Shown: positions 16,977-25,469 of the stretch, piece by piece
How the letters are laid out: every line of letters starts with the position of its first letter
Position numbering within the stretch: position 1 is the stretch's first letter
Source of the DNA: Streptomyces luteolifulvus
GTDB taxonomy: Bacteria; Actinomycetota; Actinomycetes; Streptomycetales; Streptomycetaceae
Length of the DNA stretch: 64,000 bases
Assembly: GCF_008806595.1 (NCBI RefSeq)
Contig: NZ_VZRB01000005.1
Span: 281,584 to 345,583, forward strand
Reading direction: 5' to 3'
Notes under the pieces: generated by a model
The model's database searches: none
Seen by the model: the letters and a program-made list of their open reading frames with translations, nothing else
What the model was told of the DNA's origin: nothing
Translations under genes and position numbers: made by a program

Positions 16977-17037
16977 CATCCATGCGGTGACAGGGGTCAT
17001 CCATGGGTGACACGGATCACCCTTGGGTGACACGGAT
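16977..17037. repeat. 20-21-bp degenerate tandem repeat, about three units
   Basis: On the minus strand GATCCGTGTCACCCAAGGGT, GATCCGTGTCACCCATGGAT and GACCCCTGTCACCGCATGGAT follow each other at the 3' end of the methyltransferase gene; the first unit encodes its C-terminal IRVTQG and stop. The later units lie downstream of the stop. Confidence 0.75.
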
Positions 17038-17790
17038 CTTGGACTGACCGTGCGGGAGTTTCTCCCAGTCGTCCATGAAACGGGCCCGCAGACCGTGCTT
17101 CGCGGCCAGCGCCACCAAAGTCTCGGTGCGGTAGTAGAAGTCCTCCCTCAGGACCTGGTGCTCCTCGCCCTCGGTGCGGTCGAAGGTGAAGTCGAACCAG
17201 CCGTCCGGTGCGAGCACCCGCCCCACATGGGCCAGGCATTCCTCTATGACGGGGAGCGGCGAGTGGGAGAAGACGCTGTGGGCGTGGACCACGTCGAAGT
17301 GGGCGTCGGGCAGGAACCGCAAGGTCAGGTCACGCACCGGGGTCAGGGTGGGAAGCCGCTGCTGAAGGCCCATCTCCACGACGGTGTCCTGTGCGGCGAT
17401 GAGGATGTCGGGTGAGATGTCGATGCCGTGGTAGTGCCCGGGCTCCAGGTACCGGATGAACCGCCAGCCCGCCCGCAGGTTGCCGCACCCTATCTCCAGC
17501 ATGCGGTGCTCGGGACGCAGCCCGTGGGCGAGCAGGTAGTCGAACTGCATCGCGCCCAGCGCCAGCCAGCGCTCCCGGCTGTGGCTGCCGACCGCGGCGT
17601 CCGGGTCGGCGCGGGTGTCGGAGCGCATCACGGCACGGTAGTAGGAGACGTGGTCCGGGTGACGGCGGCGCAGCCACATGTCCCGGGCCGCCCGGGCCAG
17701 ATGGCGCGGCACCCGGTCGGGGTGGCGCAGGGCGTAACCGACGCGGTGGCCGAGGGCGGCGCGGTTGGCGGAGAGGTTCCTGGCGGGCAT
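17017..17790 (-). CDS. Class I SAM-dependent methyltransferase
   Basis: A 257-residue protein. After about 95 residues of basic helical sequence it has SAM motif I MLEIGCGNLRAGWRFIRYL, motif II GIDISPDIL, and motif IV FDVVHAHSVFSHSP, the last of which resembles small-molecule methyltransferases found in lipid and polysaccharide contexts. Substrate unknown. AGGGA upstream supports ATG 17790. The gene is followed by a tandem repeat that includes its last codons. Confidence 0.8.
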   Translation of the reverse strand: MPARNLSANRAALGHRVGYALRHPDRVPRHLARAARDMWLRRRHPDHVSYYRAVMRSDTRADPDAAVGSHSRERWLALGAMQFDYLLAHGLRPEHRMLEIGCGNLRAGWRFIRYLEPGHYHGIDISPDILIAAQDTVVEMGLQQRLPTLTPVRDLTLRFLPDAHFDVVHAHSVFSHSPLPVIEECLAHVGRVLAPDGWFDFTFDRTEGEEHQVLREDFYYRTETLVALAAKHGLRARFMDDWEKLPHGQSKIRVTQG

Positions 17791-17925
17791 GTGTTCCCTG
17801 CCTTCCCGAGTGACGTAGTCCGTTCTACCTCCTCGAGTGCCTTCCCGCCCCAGGGACGACCGGTCGGCTGTACAGCGGGCCGACTCGTCGTCCGGTGGGT
17901 TGCGTACGGTGCTGTGCCGTCGCGG

Positions 17926-18444
17926 TCAGCCGCAGCGGTTGGCGTGCTTGACGTCGAGGACGAAGCGCTCGGGGCTGTGCAACTTGAAGGTGTTGTAGAC
18001 GGGCTTGTTCCGGAACGCGGCTCCGAAGGTGACCACGCCCTCGAAGTCCCCGGTCAGGGCGATGCCCTTGAGCTGGGGCAGATAGATCTTCAGCAGCCGG
18101 GGTCCCTTGTAGACCGGCTTGCCTGCTTGGTTGTGTGCTGCGGCGGGAGAGAACTTGATCTCCAGGAAGTGCTTCCCGGCGAGCGGGACCTTCTTCCCGG
18201 AGCCGTCGTAACGCAGTTCCTTGACCCGCTGCACGGTGACGGGGGGCATGGTGCCCCGGACGTCGATGACAAGACGGTCGAAGGAGCAGTGTCCGCCCCA
18301 TCGGGCGTTGACGATCAGCGCGGTGCTGGGTGCCTGCCCGGATGTCCCGGACGGGGTGGCGGCTGAGGCGGGAATCGCGGCGCCCGCGGCAGCGGTGAGA
18401 AGGACGGCTGCGGCTACGGCCGTACGGCGCGGATGGTGGTGCAT
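17926..18444 (-). CDS. Exported AMIN-like domain protein
   Basis: A 172-residue protein with a clear Sec signal peptide (residues 1-28, basic MHHHPRR then a hydrophobic core, cleavage after ASA). The mature part has the beta-rich AMIN-like domain found in many actinobacterial secreted proteins and lipoproteins (SFDRLVIDVRG, then FVLDVKH near the end). AMIN-type folds often bind cell wall polymers. No lipobox Cys is seen, so it is probably released. The long frame from 19074 antisense to the multicopper oxidase is not real. Divergent from that oxidase gene. Confidence 0.75.
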   Translation of the reverse strand: MHHHPRRTAVAAAVLLTAAAGAAIPASAATPSGTSGQAPSTALIVNARWGGHCSFDRLVIDVRGTMPPVTVQRVKELRYDGSGKKVPLAGKHFLEIKFSPAAAHNQAGKPVYKGPRLLKIYLPQLKGIALTGDFEGVVTFGAAFRNKPVYNTFKLHSPERFVLDVKHANRCG

Positions 18445-18646
18445 GGCATCCCCCGATTTTTCCTGTGCATGTGAAGGGGACAGTGATGTCACAAGGGGTG
18501 ACATCCGGGGAGGCCATACGGTTGCACCACCTGTACGGCAATTCTCATCCGCCCGGCCATCCCGTCGGCGTAACGCAGGCAGCTTTCGGTCACGTCTGAG
18601 GCATTCGTATAAACGCCCATCGCGTATCGAGAAGAGGACCTGCTTC

Positions 18647-20215
18647 GTGAACAGCATCAACCGTCGCTCCGTGCTGCTCGCCGGACTGGGCGCGACTGGC
18701 ACCGGCTTGCTCGCCGCCTGCGCCGACGGCATCTCCGGCAGCCCGTCCCTGCTCAGCCCGTCCGGTTCCAGCGTCGCCCGCACCGAGCGGAAGCGCGGCA
18801 GCACGGGCAGGGTGCACCACGTCAGGCTGACCGCCGCCGCCCGCACCCTCGACCTGGGCGGCGGCACCCTGGCCAGGTCCTGGGCCTTCGGGAGCCGGCC
18901 CGCCGACCAGGAGATCCGGATCTCGGTCGGCGACACCCTCGCCGCGAGGCTGTCCAACCGGCTGCCCGGCGGAGCCACCACCTCCCTCCACTGGCACGGC
19001 ATCGCGCTGCGCAGCGACATGGACGGGGTGCCGCCGGTCACCCAGTCCCCGGTGCGGCCGGGGTCCGACTTCACCTACCGGTTCATCGCCGACGCGCCCG
19101 GCACGTACTTCTTCCACCCGCATGTCGGCGTCCAGCTCGACCGTGCCCTGTGCGCCCCGCTGATCGTGGAGGACCCCAGGGAGCCGCTGTCGTACGACGA
19201 CGAGTGGGTCGTCGTCCTCGACGACTGGCTGGACGGAGTGACCGGCACGCCCGACCAGGCCTTCGCCGAACTCAGTCACGGCATGGGCGGAATGACCACG
19301 AGCGGCGCCGGCCCGGGCAGGACGGCGGCTTCGCCGTCCTCGTCCTCCGGGGCCTCCCCCGGTCACGGCATGGCGATGCAGTTCACGCTCATGGACGCGA
19401 GGAGCGACCGGCTCGGCGGTGACGGGGGAGACGTGAAGTACCCGTACCACCTGGTCAACGGGAGAGTGCCGGACGCCCCGCACGTCTACACCGGCAGACC
19501 GGGCAGCCGCGTCCGCCTGCGGATCATCAATGCGGGCGGCGACACCGCCTACCGGGTGGCACTCGGCGACCACAGGATGACCATCACGCACACCGACGGC
19601 TTCCCCGTCGAGCACCGGCAGGTCGACGCGCTGCTGATCGGTATGGGTGAGCGGTACGACGTCCTGGTCACCCTCGGCGACGGCGTCTTCCCGCTCGTCG
19701 CCCACGCCGAGGGCAAGGGCGCGAGCGGCCTGGCGCTCGTGCGCACCGGCTCGGGCCGCGCGCCTCGGGCGACCGTACGGCCGAGGGAACTCGACGGCAT
19801 GATCGTGACCGCCGCGCAGCTGCGGGCGGCCGACGACGTACGGCTGGAGGCGAGGAAGGCCGACAGGGTCCACCGCGTAGAGCTGACCGGCAGGATGGGC
19901 ACCTACGAATGGAGCATCAACCGCAGGCGGTTCGACATGGCCCGTCCGACCGCGAACGCGCTGCTGGTCGGGGAGGGCGAGCGGGTCCGCCTCGACTTCG
20001 TCAACCCCACCGGCATGTGGCACCCGATGCATCTGCACGGCCACACCTACCAGCTCGGCAGCGGCGGCCCCCGCAAGGACACCACCATCGTGCTGCCCAA
20101 GCGGAAGGTGTCCGTGGTCTTCGACGCGGACAACCCCGGCCAGTGGATGCTGCACTGCCACAACGCCTACCACGGCGAGGCGGGGATGATGGCCCTTGTG
20201 GCCTACCAGGCCTGA
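18647..20215 (+). CDS. Multicopper oxidase family protein, Tat/lipoprotein
   Basis: A 522-residue exported oxidase. The N-terminus has a Tat-like twin arginine (NRRSVLL) and a lipobox LLAAC at about residues 21-25, so it is probably a membrane-anchored lipoprotein. Copper ligands are visible in HWHG (about 115), HPH (about 158), HPMHLHGH (about 459) and the C-terminal HCHNAYHGEAGM (about 504), giving complete type 1 and type 2/3 sites. A Ser/Met-rich insert near residues 215-250 (GHGMAMQF) may be a flexible copper-handling loop. Likely roles are copper resistance (CueO/CopA-like) or phenol oxidation. GTG 18647 follows GAAGAGGA. Confidence 0.88.
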   Translation: MNSINRRSVLLAGLGATGTGLLAACADGISGSPSLLSPSGSSVARTERKRGSTGRVHHVRLTAAARTLDLGGGTLARSWAFGSRPADQEIRISVGDTLAARLSNRLPGGATTSLHWHGIALRSDMDGVPPVTQSPVRPGSDFTYRFIADAPGTYFFHPHVGVQLDRALCAPLIVEDPREPLSYDDEWVVVLDDWLDGVTGTPDQAFAELSHGMGGMTTSGAGPGRTAASPSSSSGASPGHGMAMQFTLMDARSDRLGGDGGDVKYPYHLVNGRVPDAPHVYTGRPGSRVRLRIINAGGDTAYRVALGDHRMTITHTDGFPVEHRQVDALLIGMGERYDVLVTLGDGVFPLVAHAEGKGASGLALVRTGSGRAPRATVRPRELDGMIVTAAQLRAADDVRLEARKADRVHRVELTGRMGTYEWSINRRRFDMARPTANALLVGEGERVRLDFVNPTGMWHPMHLHGHTYQLGSGGPRKDTTIVLPKRKVSVVFDADNPGQWMLHCHNAYHGEAGMMALVAYQA

Positions 20216-20247
20216 GCCCGCGTCGGCCGGGCGTCTCGGTGCCGCCC

Positions 20248-20691
20248 TCAGGACAGGAGCTTCTCCAGCTTGTCGAGGCTCTGGGTCCAGCCCTCGTCAT
20301 GGAGTGCCAGGCGCCGGTCCGTGGCGAACTCACCCTGGTCCAGGAGCAGTTCGGACGAGATGCCGTCGATGTCGCGCAGGGTCAGGGTCACCACGGTCTC
20401 CCGGTCCTCGGGGTCGGGTTCCTCCCAGCGGAAGGTGTAGGAGAGGCGCTCCGGTGGGTCGATGTCGATGAACTCGCCCACGAGATGGAACAGAGCGCCT
20501 TCGGGAGGCTGCATCGCGATGCGATAGCGACCGCCGGGGCGCAGGTCGCTCTCCACACCCGGGATGACGAACCCGTCGGGCCCCCACCACTTGGTGAGTT
20601 CGTGCGGTTCGGTCAGCGCGCCGAACACGACCGGGCGGGGCGCGCGCAGGATGCGCCGCAGATGCAGTCTGAGCTCACCGTCGCCTGTCAT
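20248..20691 (-). CDS. SRPBCC/AHSA1-like domain protein
   Basis: A 147-residue protein of the START/SRPBCC superfamily, Aha1-like subgroup: RRILRAPRPVVFGALTEPHE, LTKWWGP and the C-terminal GWTQSLDKLEKLL helix are typical. Such proteins bind hydrophobic ligands in a deep pocket; in many genomes they sit with ArsR repressors, but none is adjacent here. AAGGAGGG supports ATG 20691; the track to 20781 lacks a proper start. Confidence 0.83.
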   Translation of the reverse strand: MTGDGELRLHLRRILRAPRPVVFGALTEPHELTKWWGPDGFVIPGVESDLRPGGRYRIAMQPPEGALFHLVGEFIDIDPPERLSYTFRWEEPDPEDRETVVTLTLRDIDGISSELLLDQGEFATDRRLALHDEGWTQSLDKLEKLLS

Positions 20692-20815
20692 CACGGCCCT
20701 CCTTCGACGAAGGTCCCGAGATCGACTGTCCCATCCATCGTAGGCAGCGCCGTGCGGAACATGCGATTCCGTGATACTCACCCTTCAGTTGAGGCGATCG
20801 ACGGGCGGGGGCAGC

Positions 20816-21403
20816 GTGCTGAGCAGGGGTACGGCCGCTTCGGCGGCGATGGTGTTCGCGGCCGGTGTGACGGGGCTGGCCGGCTGCGCCTCCGGGTCCG
20901 GCGGGAGTCCGGGGGAGCCGGCGGATACGGCCGGTACGGCGGTCAGTTCTGTGACGGCGTCCTCCGCCTCGCCCACGCCCCCGCGGTCCCCCTCCCTGTC
21001 CCCGTCGGCCCCCGTCGGCTCGTCGCCGGCACCCGCCACCGGGCCGGAACAGAAGCTCGTGACGATGACCGTCAGCGGCGGCCTCGCAGGCGTCCACCAG
21101 CAGGTGACCCTCCGGGGTGACGGCTCCGTCCGCACCAGTGACAAGGGGGAATCCGTCGTGCGCCGCGCCAGTGCGGCCCGGTTCGATGAGCTGCGCACGC
21201 TGCTCGCAGATCCGGCGCTGGCCGACGTCCCCGACGTCACGAGGGACATGGGTGCGGCCGACATGTTCCAGTACACCCTGCGCTTCGACGGCCGTACGGT
21301 CGTCACCGACCGCTCCGCCGGCGAACCCGCCCTGGACCGCCTGATCGACGCGCTCGCCGAGTGGCTGCCGGGACACCGGCCTCGGGTCCCGGTCAGTCGG
21401 TGA
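20816..21403 (+). CDS. Lipoprotein with emfourin-like domain
   Basis: A 195-residue lipoprotein: N-terminal hydrophobic segment with lipobox LAGC (about residues 20-23), then a Ser/Thr/Pro-rich linker to about residue 80, then a domain of about 105 residues (VTMTVSGGLAGVHQQVTL, YTLRFDGRTVVTDRS). The domain resembles the protealysin inhibitor emfourin family, so a protease-inhibitor role is possible. GTG 20816 is chosen after a G-rich segment; GTG 20771 would place the signal peptide too far inside. Its 3' end overlaps the convergent sugar-binding protein gene by 11 bp. Confidence 0.65.
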   Translation: MLSRGTAASAAMVFAAGVTGLAGCASGSGGSPGEPADTAGTAVSSVTASSASPTPPRSPSLSPSAPVGSSPAPATGPEQKLVTMTVSGGLAGVHQQVTLRGDGSVRTSDKGESVVRRASAARFDELRTLLADPALADVPDVTRDMGAADMFQYTLRFDGRTVVTDRSAGEPALDRLIDALAEWLPGHRPRVPVSR

Positions 21404-22493
21404 GACCGGCCGTGTCGCAGGCAGGCTGCAGATCCGGTGGGCAGAGCTGATCGACGGTGTACACGCCGTCCTCGACGAGTGTCTGCTCGATGTTCGCGAC
21501 GCTCACCGCCTTCGGGATGAGCAGGACGGAGGGGATGTCCTTGGTGGTGGCGCTGTCGGTCGTCGTCGTGGCGATGCCGTCGAGGCTCTCCCCGCGCCCC
21601 AGGGCGACGGCCATCTCGGCGACCGCGGCGGCTTCCGCGGCGAACGGCTTGTACACGGTCATGAGCTGCTCGCCCTTGATGATGCGCCGCACGGCGTCGA
21701 GATCGGCGTCCTGGCCGGTGACGGGAGGAAGCTTCCGGACACCCGCGCTCTTGAGGGCCGCGATGACGCCGGCGGCGATCGAGTCGTTGGCCGCCAGGAC
21801 GCCGCCGATCCGGTCCGGGCCCAGGGCGGCAATGGCGGCGGACATGTTGGCGTGGGCGTTGTCCGTGCTCCAGCCCAGGGTGTCGTACGCCCTGCCGATC
21901 TTCACGTTGCCGGCGATGACGGACAGCGAGCCCTTGCGGTACCAGGCCGCGTTGGGGCTGGTCGGATCGCCGTTCATCATGACGACGTCCTTGCGGTCCG
22001 CGTCGTTGCCCAGGGCGTTCAGGAGCGCCTCGCCCTGCAGTCTGCCGACCTCCCCGCCGTCGAAGCTGACGTAGCCCGAGACCGGGCCCTCGGCGAGCCG
22101 GTCGTAGGCGACGACCGGGACACCCTCCCGCCGCGCCTCCTGGACCGAGGAGCGCAGAGCCCTGGTGTCGGCGGCGTCGAGGATGAGGACGCTCACCCCT
22201 TTGGTGATCATGGAGGTGATCTGCTGCCGCTGCCGTGCCGCGTCGTTCTCGGCGTTGGCGTACTCCATGGTGCAGTCGGGACACCGCTCCTTGATCCCCT
22301 TCTCGATCAGCGGCTTGTCGGAGTGCTCCCAGCGGGGGACCGCCCGGCTCGGGAGCAGCAGGCCCACGGAGAAGCTGTCCGTGCCGACGTGGTCGTCTCC
22401 TCCGCAGGCGGCCAGGGACGTCGTCATGAGCCCCGCGACGAGCGCCGCGACGACGTATCGTCCCCGCGCCCTCGGGGGCCTCTGGGTCCTCAT
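21393..22493 (-). CDS. Orphan sugar-binding lipoprotein (XylF/ChvE-like)
   Basis: A 366-residue periplasmic-binding-protein family 4 (ribose/xylose type) lipoprotein. Lipobox SLAAC is at about residue 29, then the mature domain with ITSMITKGVSVLILDAAD, GVPVVAYDRL and VTGQDADLDAVRRI. It is about as similar to the binding protein at 25470 as expected for a recent paralogue (shared RWE, YDRLxEGP, SGYxSFDGxEVGRLQG). No permease or ATPase gene follows it. Its ATG overlaps the TGA of the upstream SpoIIE-like gene (ATGA), so translation is coupled to that gene. It may lend substrate to the divergent XylGH-like transporter or serve as an environmental sensor. Confidence 0.85.
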   Translation of the reverse strand: MRTQRPPRARGRYVVAALVAGLMTTSLAACGGDDHVGTDSFSVGLLLPSRAVPRWEHSDKPLIEKGIKERCPDCTMEYANAENDAARQRQQITSMITKGVSVLILDAADTRALRSSVQEARREGVPVVAYDRLAEGPVSGYVSFDGGEVGRLQGEALLNALGNDADRKDVVMMNGDPTSPNAAWYRKGSLSVIAGNVKIGRAYDTLGWSTDNAHANMSAAIAALGPDRIGGVLAANDSIAAGVIAALKSAGVRKLPPVTGQDADLDAVRRIIKGEQLMTVYKPFAAEAAAVAEMAVALGRGESLDGIATTTTDSATTKDIPSVLLIPKAVSVANIEQTLVEDGVYTVDQLCPPDLQPACDTAGLTD

Positions 22494-25027
22494 GGCAGCC
22501 CCGCTCGGTCCGTTCCGGCCGCCGCCCCCGTGCCGACGGCGGCCGGCTCGCGCGGCGGGACGACGATCTCGCTCCACACCTGCTTGCCGCCGGCCACCGG
22601 CACCGATCCGAAGGAGTCGGACATCGCCTCGACCAGCAGCAGACCACGGCCCCCGGTCGACTCCCAGTCCACGATCACCGGCTTGGCGGGGGCGCGCGGC
22701 GAGGTGTCGCCCACGGAGACACGGACCCGGTCCCCGCGGAGCATCAGGTCGACGCGCACCGGACCCTGGGTGTGCACCAGGGCGTTGGTGACCAGTTCGG
22801 ACACGACCAGCAGCACCGCGTCGGCCACGTCCTCGACCTTCCAACGGCGCAGGGTGCGCGCGGTGAAACGGCGGGCGTGCATGACGGCGTCGGGCAGCCG
22901 CCACACCTCCCAACCGGCGCGTATCGGACGGGTCTTCATGCCGTCGTAGCGCAGCAGCAGCAGCGCCACGTCGTCCTCCCGCCGGCCGATCTCACCGAGG
23001 AGCGCGTCGGCCATCCGTCCCGGGTCCGAGGGATCGGCCGCGTCGAGCGCCAGGCGGGTCCGCTCCATCCCGTCGTCCAGGGGCAGGTCGGCGGCCTCGA
23101 CCAGACCATCGGTGACCAGGGCGAGCACCGTGCCGGGGGCCAGGGCGAGGGCGGTCATCGGGAACTCCGCCTCCGCGAGGATGCCGAGCGGCGGCCCGCC
23201 CTCGACCTCCACTTCCTCGGTACGGCCGTCGGGGTGCCGTACCAGCGGTGCGAGGTGCCCGGCCCGGACGAACAGGACGTTGCCCTCCTCCATGTCCAGT
23301 TCGGCGTAGCAGCAGGTGGCGAACAGGTCGGTCTCCATGCCCACGAGGAGCCGGTTGGCGTGGGACACGACCACGTCGGGCGGGTGGCCCTCGACCGCGT
23401 AGGCCCGGACCGCGGTACGCATCTGGCCCATGATCGTGGCGGCTGCGGCGCTGTGCCCCTGAACGTCACCGATGACCAGCGCCACCCGGTCCTCGGAGAG
23501 GGCGATGACGTCGTACCAGTCCCCGCCCACCTGCAGCCCCCGCCTGGCCGGCAGATAGCGGGCGACGGCCGTCCCGCCCGGCAGTTGGGGCAGCCGCCGG
23601 GGCAGCAGACTCCGCTGCAGCATCGTCGCGAGTTCCTGCTCGGCGTCGTGCGCGTGCGCCCGCTTGAGGGCTTCCCCCACAAGTGCGGCGGTGGCCGTCA
23701 GCAGGGACCGCTCCTCGGGCGCGAACGTGTGCGGCTCGTCCCAGCCGACCAGGCACACACCGGCGACCCGGCCCTTGGCGGGGAGCGGCAGGACGGCAAG
23801 GCCTCCGGTGCCGATGCCCGCCAGTCCGGATTCCAGGGCCGAGCCGGCGGGCCACAGGTCCATCCGCCCGTCCCGCAGGGCCAGCTGAAGGGTGGGCAGG
23901 GCGCTGACCGGGGCGTCGGGCCATTCCGAACGCCACTCGGAACGCCACACCTCCGGCCAGGCGGCGGGCTGCGGCGGATCGAGCACGGTGACCATGAGCC
24001 GGTCGTCCTGCAGCTCGGCGAGGGCCACGCGGTCGGCGCCCAGCGGCTCACGCAGCGCGGTGACCACCACCCGGCTGACGTCACGGACGGTCGTGGCGTC
24101 GTCGAGTGCGGCGGTCAGCCACTGGATCCTGGAGACGTCGTCGGCGCCCCAGCGCAGCACCGAGGTCGCGGTCACCAGCCCCCGTACCTGTTCCGGCCGG
24201 TCGTCGGTGCGTTCCAGCACCTGGCAGCTCAGGCTCAGCCAGCGCATCTCCCCCGTGGGAGTGCGGACCCGGAACTCCAGCTCGCGTCGGACGGACGCCT
24301 GGGTGGACGGCTCCAGGACCGACATCAGCGCGTGCATGTCCTCCGGGAGGGTGTGCGCGAGCAGGCTGTCCGCCTTGCCGTCGAACTCGTCCGGGGCGAT
24401 GCCGACCAGTTCGAGCAGCGTCTCGTCCGCCTGGATAAGACCGGTGTCCGGCTCCAGGACGAAGGAGCCGACGTTCATGCTCCGCAGGGCGGCACCGAGC
24501 AGGGAGGCCGGCGCGGCAGGAGCGGTCCCGCCCCGCAACATTCCGGCGACCGCGTCGGCGTACCGTTCCAGGAAGCGCCGTTGCCCGGCCTCGAAGCCGT
24601 CCGCGGAGGTTCCCACGACGACGAGGCAGCCCAGCCGGCCGCCCTCCGCCCCGAGGGGGAGCGCGCCGAGCGAGGCGTCCGCCCGCGGCGTCGGTCCGCC
24701 GTCGGCGTAGGAGGCGAGTGCCGCGGAGTCCAGCCACAGGGGCCGGTCGGTGCGCAGGGCGTGCGCCGCGGCCGAGGCACCGGACAGCGGCAGACGCTCC
24801 GGCAGCCCGAACCCCGCGGGGGCGCAGCCGGAGGATTCCGCCAGCCGGAGCTCCTCGTTCCCGGCAACGGGCACATAGACCGCTGCCAGCGCCGCTCCGG
24901 CGAACGTCAGGGCCCGGTCGCCGGCGGTCGCCTCCGGCAGTGGAGGCGGTGAACCGGTGCCTGCCGCGTCGGCGCCGGGCGCCCGAAGTTCCGGGACCTC
25001 GGCCCGGGCACGGCCGTCGTGAGGCAT
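22490..25027 (-). CDS. GAF-PAS-GAF-PP2C-HATPase SpoIIE family regulator
   Basis: An 845-residue cytosolic multidomain regulator. In order: GAF (about 38-165), PAS/PAC (about 178-290), second GAF (about 300-465), SpoIIE PPM phosphatase (about 475-690; GGDWYDVI, GDVQGHS, TDGLVEA, DDVALLLL) and a C-terminal anti-sigma type HATPase_c domain (about 710-825; SELVTNALVH N-box and GGRGLLLVEAM G-box). It thus combines phosphatase and anti-sigma-factor kinase activities in one chain. A short in-frame duplication WRSEWRSEW lies in the second GAF. The gene is translationally coupled to the orphan sugar-binding lipoprotein and is divergent from the transporter operon. Confidence 0.9.
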   Translation of the reverse strand: MPHDGRARAEVPELRAPGADAAGTGSPPPLPEATAGDRALTFAGAALAAVYVPVAGNEELRLAESSGCAPAGFGLPERLPLSGASAAAHALRTDRPLWLDSAALASYADGGPTPRADASLGALPLGAEGGRLGCLVVVGTSADGFEAGQRRFLERYADAVAGMLRGGTAPAAPASLLGAALRSMNVGSFVLEPDTGLIQADETLLELVGIAPDEFDGKADSLLAHTLPEDMHALMSVLEPSTQASVRRELEFRVRTPTGEMRWLSLSCQVLERTDDRPEQVRGLVTATSVLRWGADDVSRIQWLTAALDDATTVRDVSRVVVTALREPLGADRVALAELQDDRLMVTVLDPPQPAAWPEVWRSEWRSEWPDAPVSALPTLQLALRDGRMDLWPAGSALESGLAGIGTGGLAVLPLPAKGRVAGVCLVGWDEPHTFAPEERSLLTATAALVGEALKRAHAHDAEQELATMLQRSLLPRRLPQLPGGTAVARYLPARRGLQVGGDWYDVIALSEDRVALVIGDVQGHSAAAATIMGQMRTAVRAYAVEGHPPDVVVSHANRLLVGMETDLFATCCYAELDMEEGNVLFVRAGHLAPLVRHPDGRTEEVEVEGGPPLGILAEAEFPMTALALAPGTVLALVTDGLVEAADLPLDDGMERTRLALDAADPSDPGRMADALLGEIGRREDDVALLLLRYDGMKTRPIRAGWEVWRLPDAVMHARRFTARTLRRWKVEDVADAVLLVVSELVTNALVHTQGPVRVDLMLRGDRVRVSVGDTSPRAPAKPVIVDWESTGGRGLLLVEAMSDSFGSVPVAGGKQVWSEIVVPPREPAAVGTGAAAGTDRAGLP

Positions 25028-25469
25028 GTCCGCTACCTACCTCCCGTCCATGCCGCAGGTACCGACAGGTTGAGATAGGGGCACTCACACACCAGAATCG
25101 CATACACGGGTCAACCCGACAGATCCACTGGCCGTGCCGGGCGGGACGGCGGGGACCCTTTCGTTCGCAGATCGGCGCAGCCGGTGTCACACTGACGACG
25201 TGGTCGTCGTCCTGCCACTTCCGGGCGGCCCGTTGCATGACAGAGCCGCCGGTGCCGGGCCGGTCGGACCGAGGTCCCACCCCGCCGGGGCGGGCGGCGA
25301 TGCCCCGCGACCACCACAGCCGCGTATGAGCTCAGGGGCCGGTGTCCGCCGGGTCCCGGGTGCCGGCGTGGCCACGTGGCACGAACCGTTGACGCCGCGA
25401 TGGAAGCGTGCCGTTTCGTCACCGTGAGCGCCCCCTCGCCCCGCGAGGTGAAGGACAGGAGGCTCTTCC
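25028..25469. other. 442-bp divergent intergenic region
   Basis: Region between the SpoIIE-like gene and the XylF-like operon. On the minus strand a TTGACC -35-like hexamer lies about 90 bp before the SpoIIE-like start. I see no convincing protein frame, RNA or strong palindrome; it presumably carries both promoters. Confidence 0.5.
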
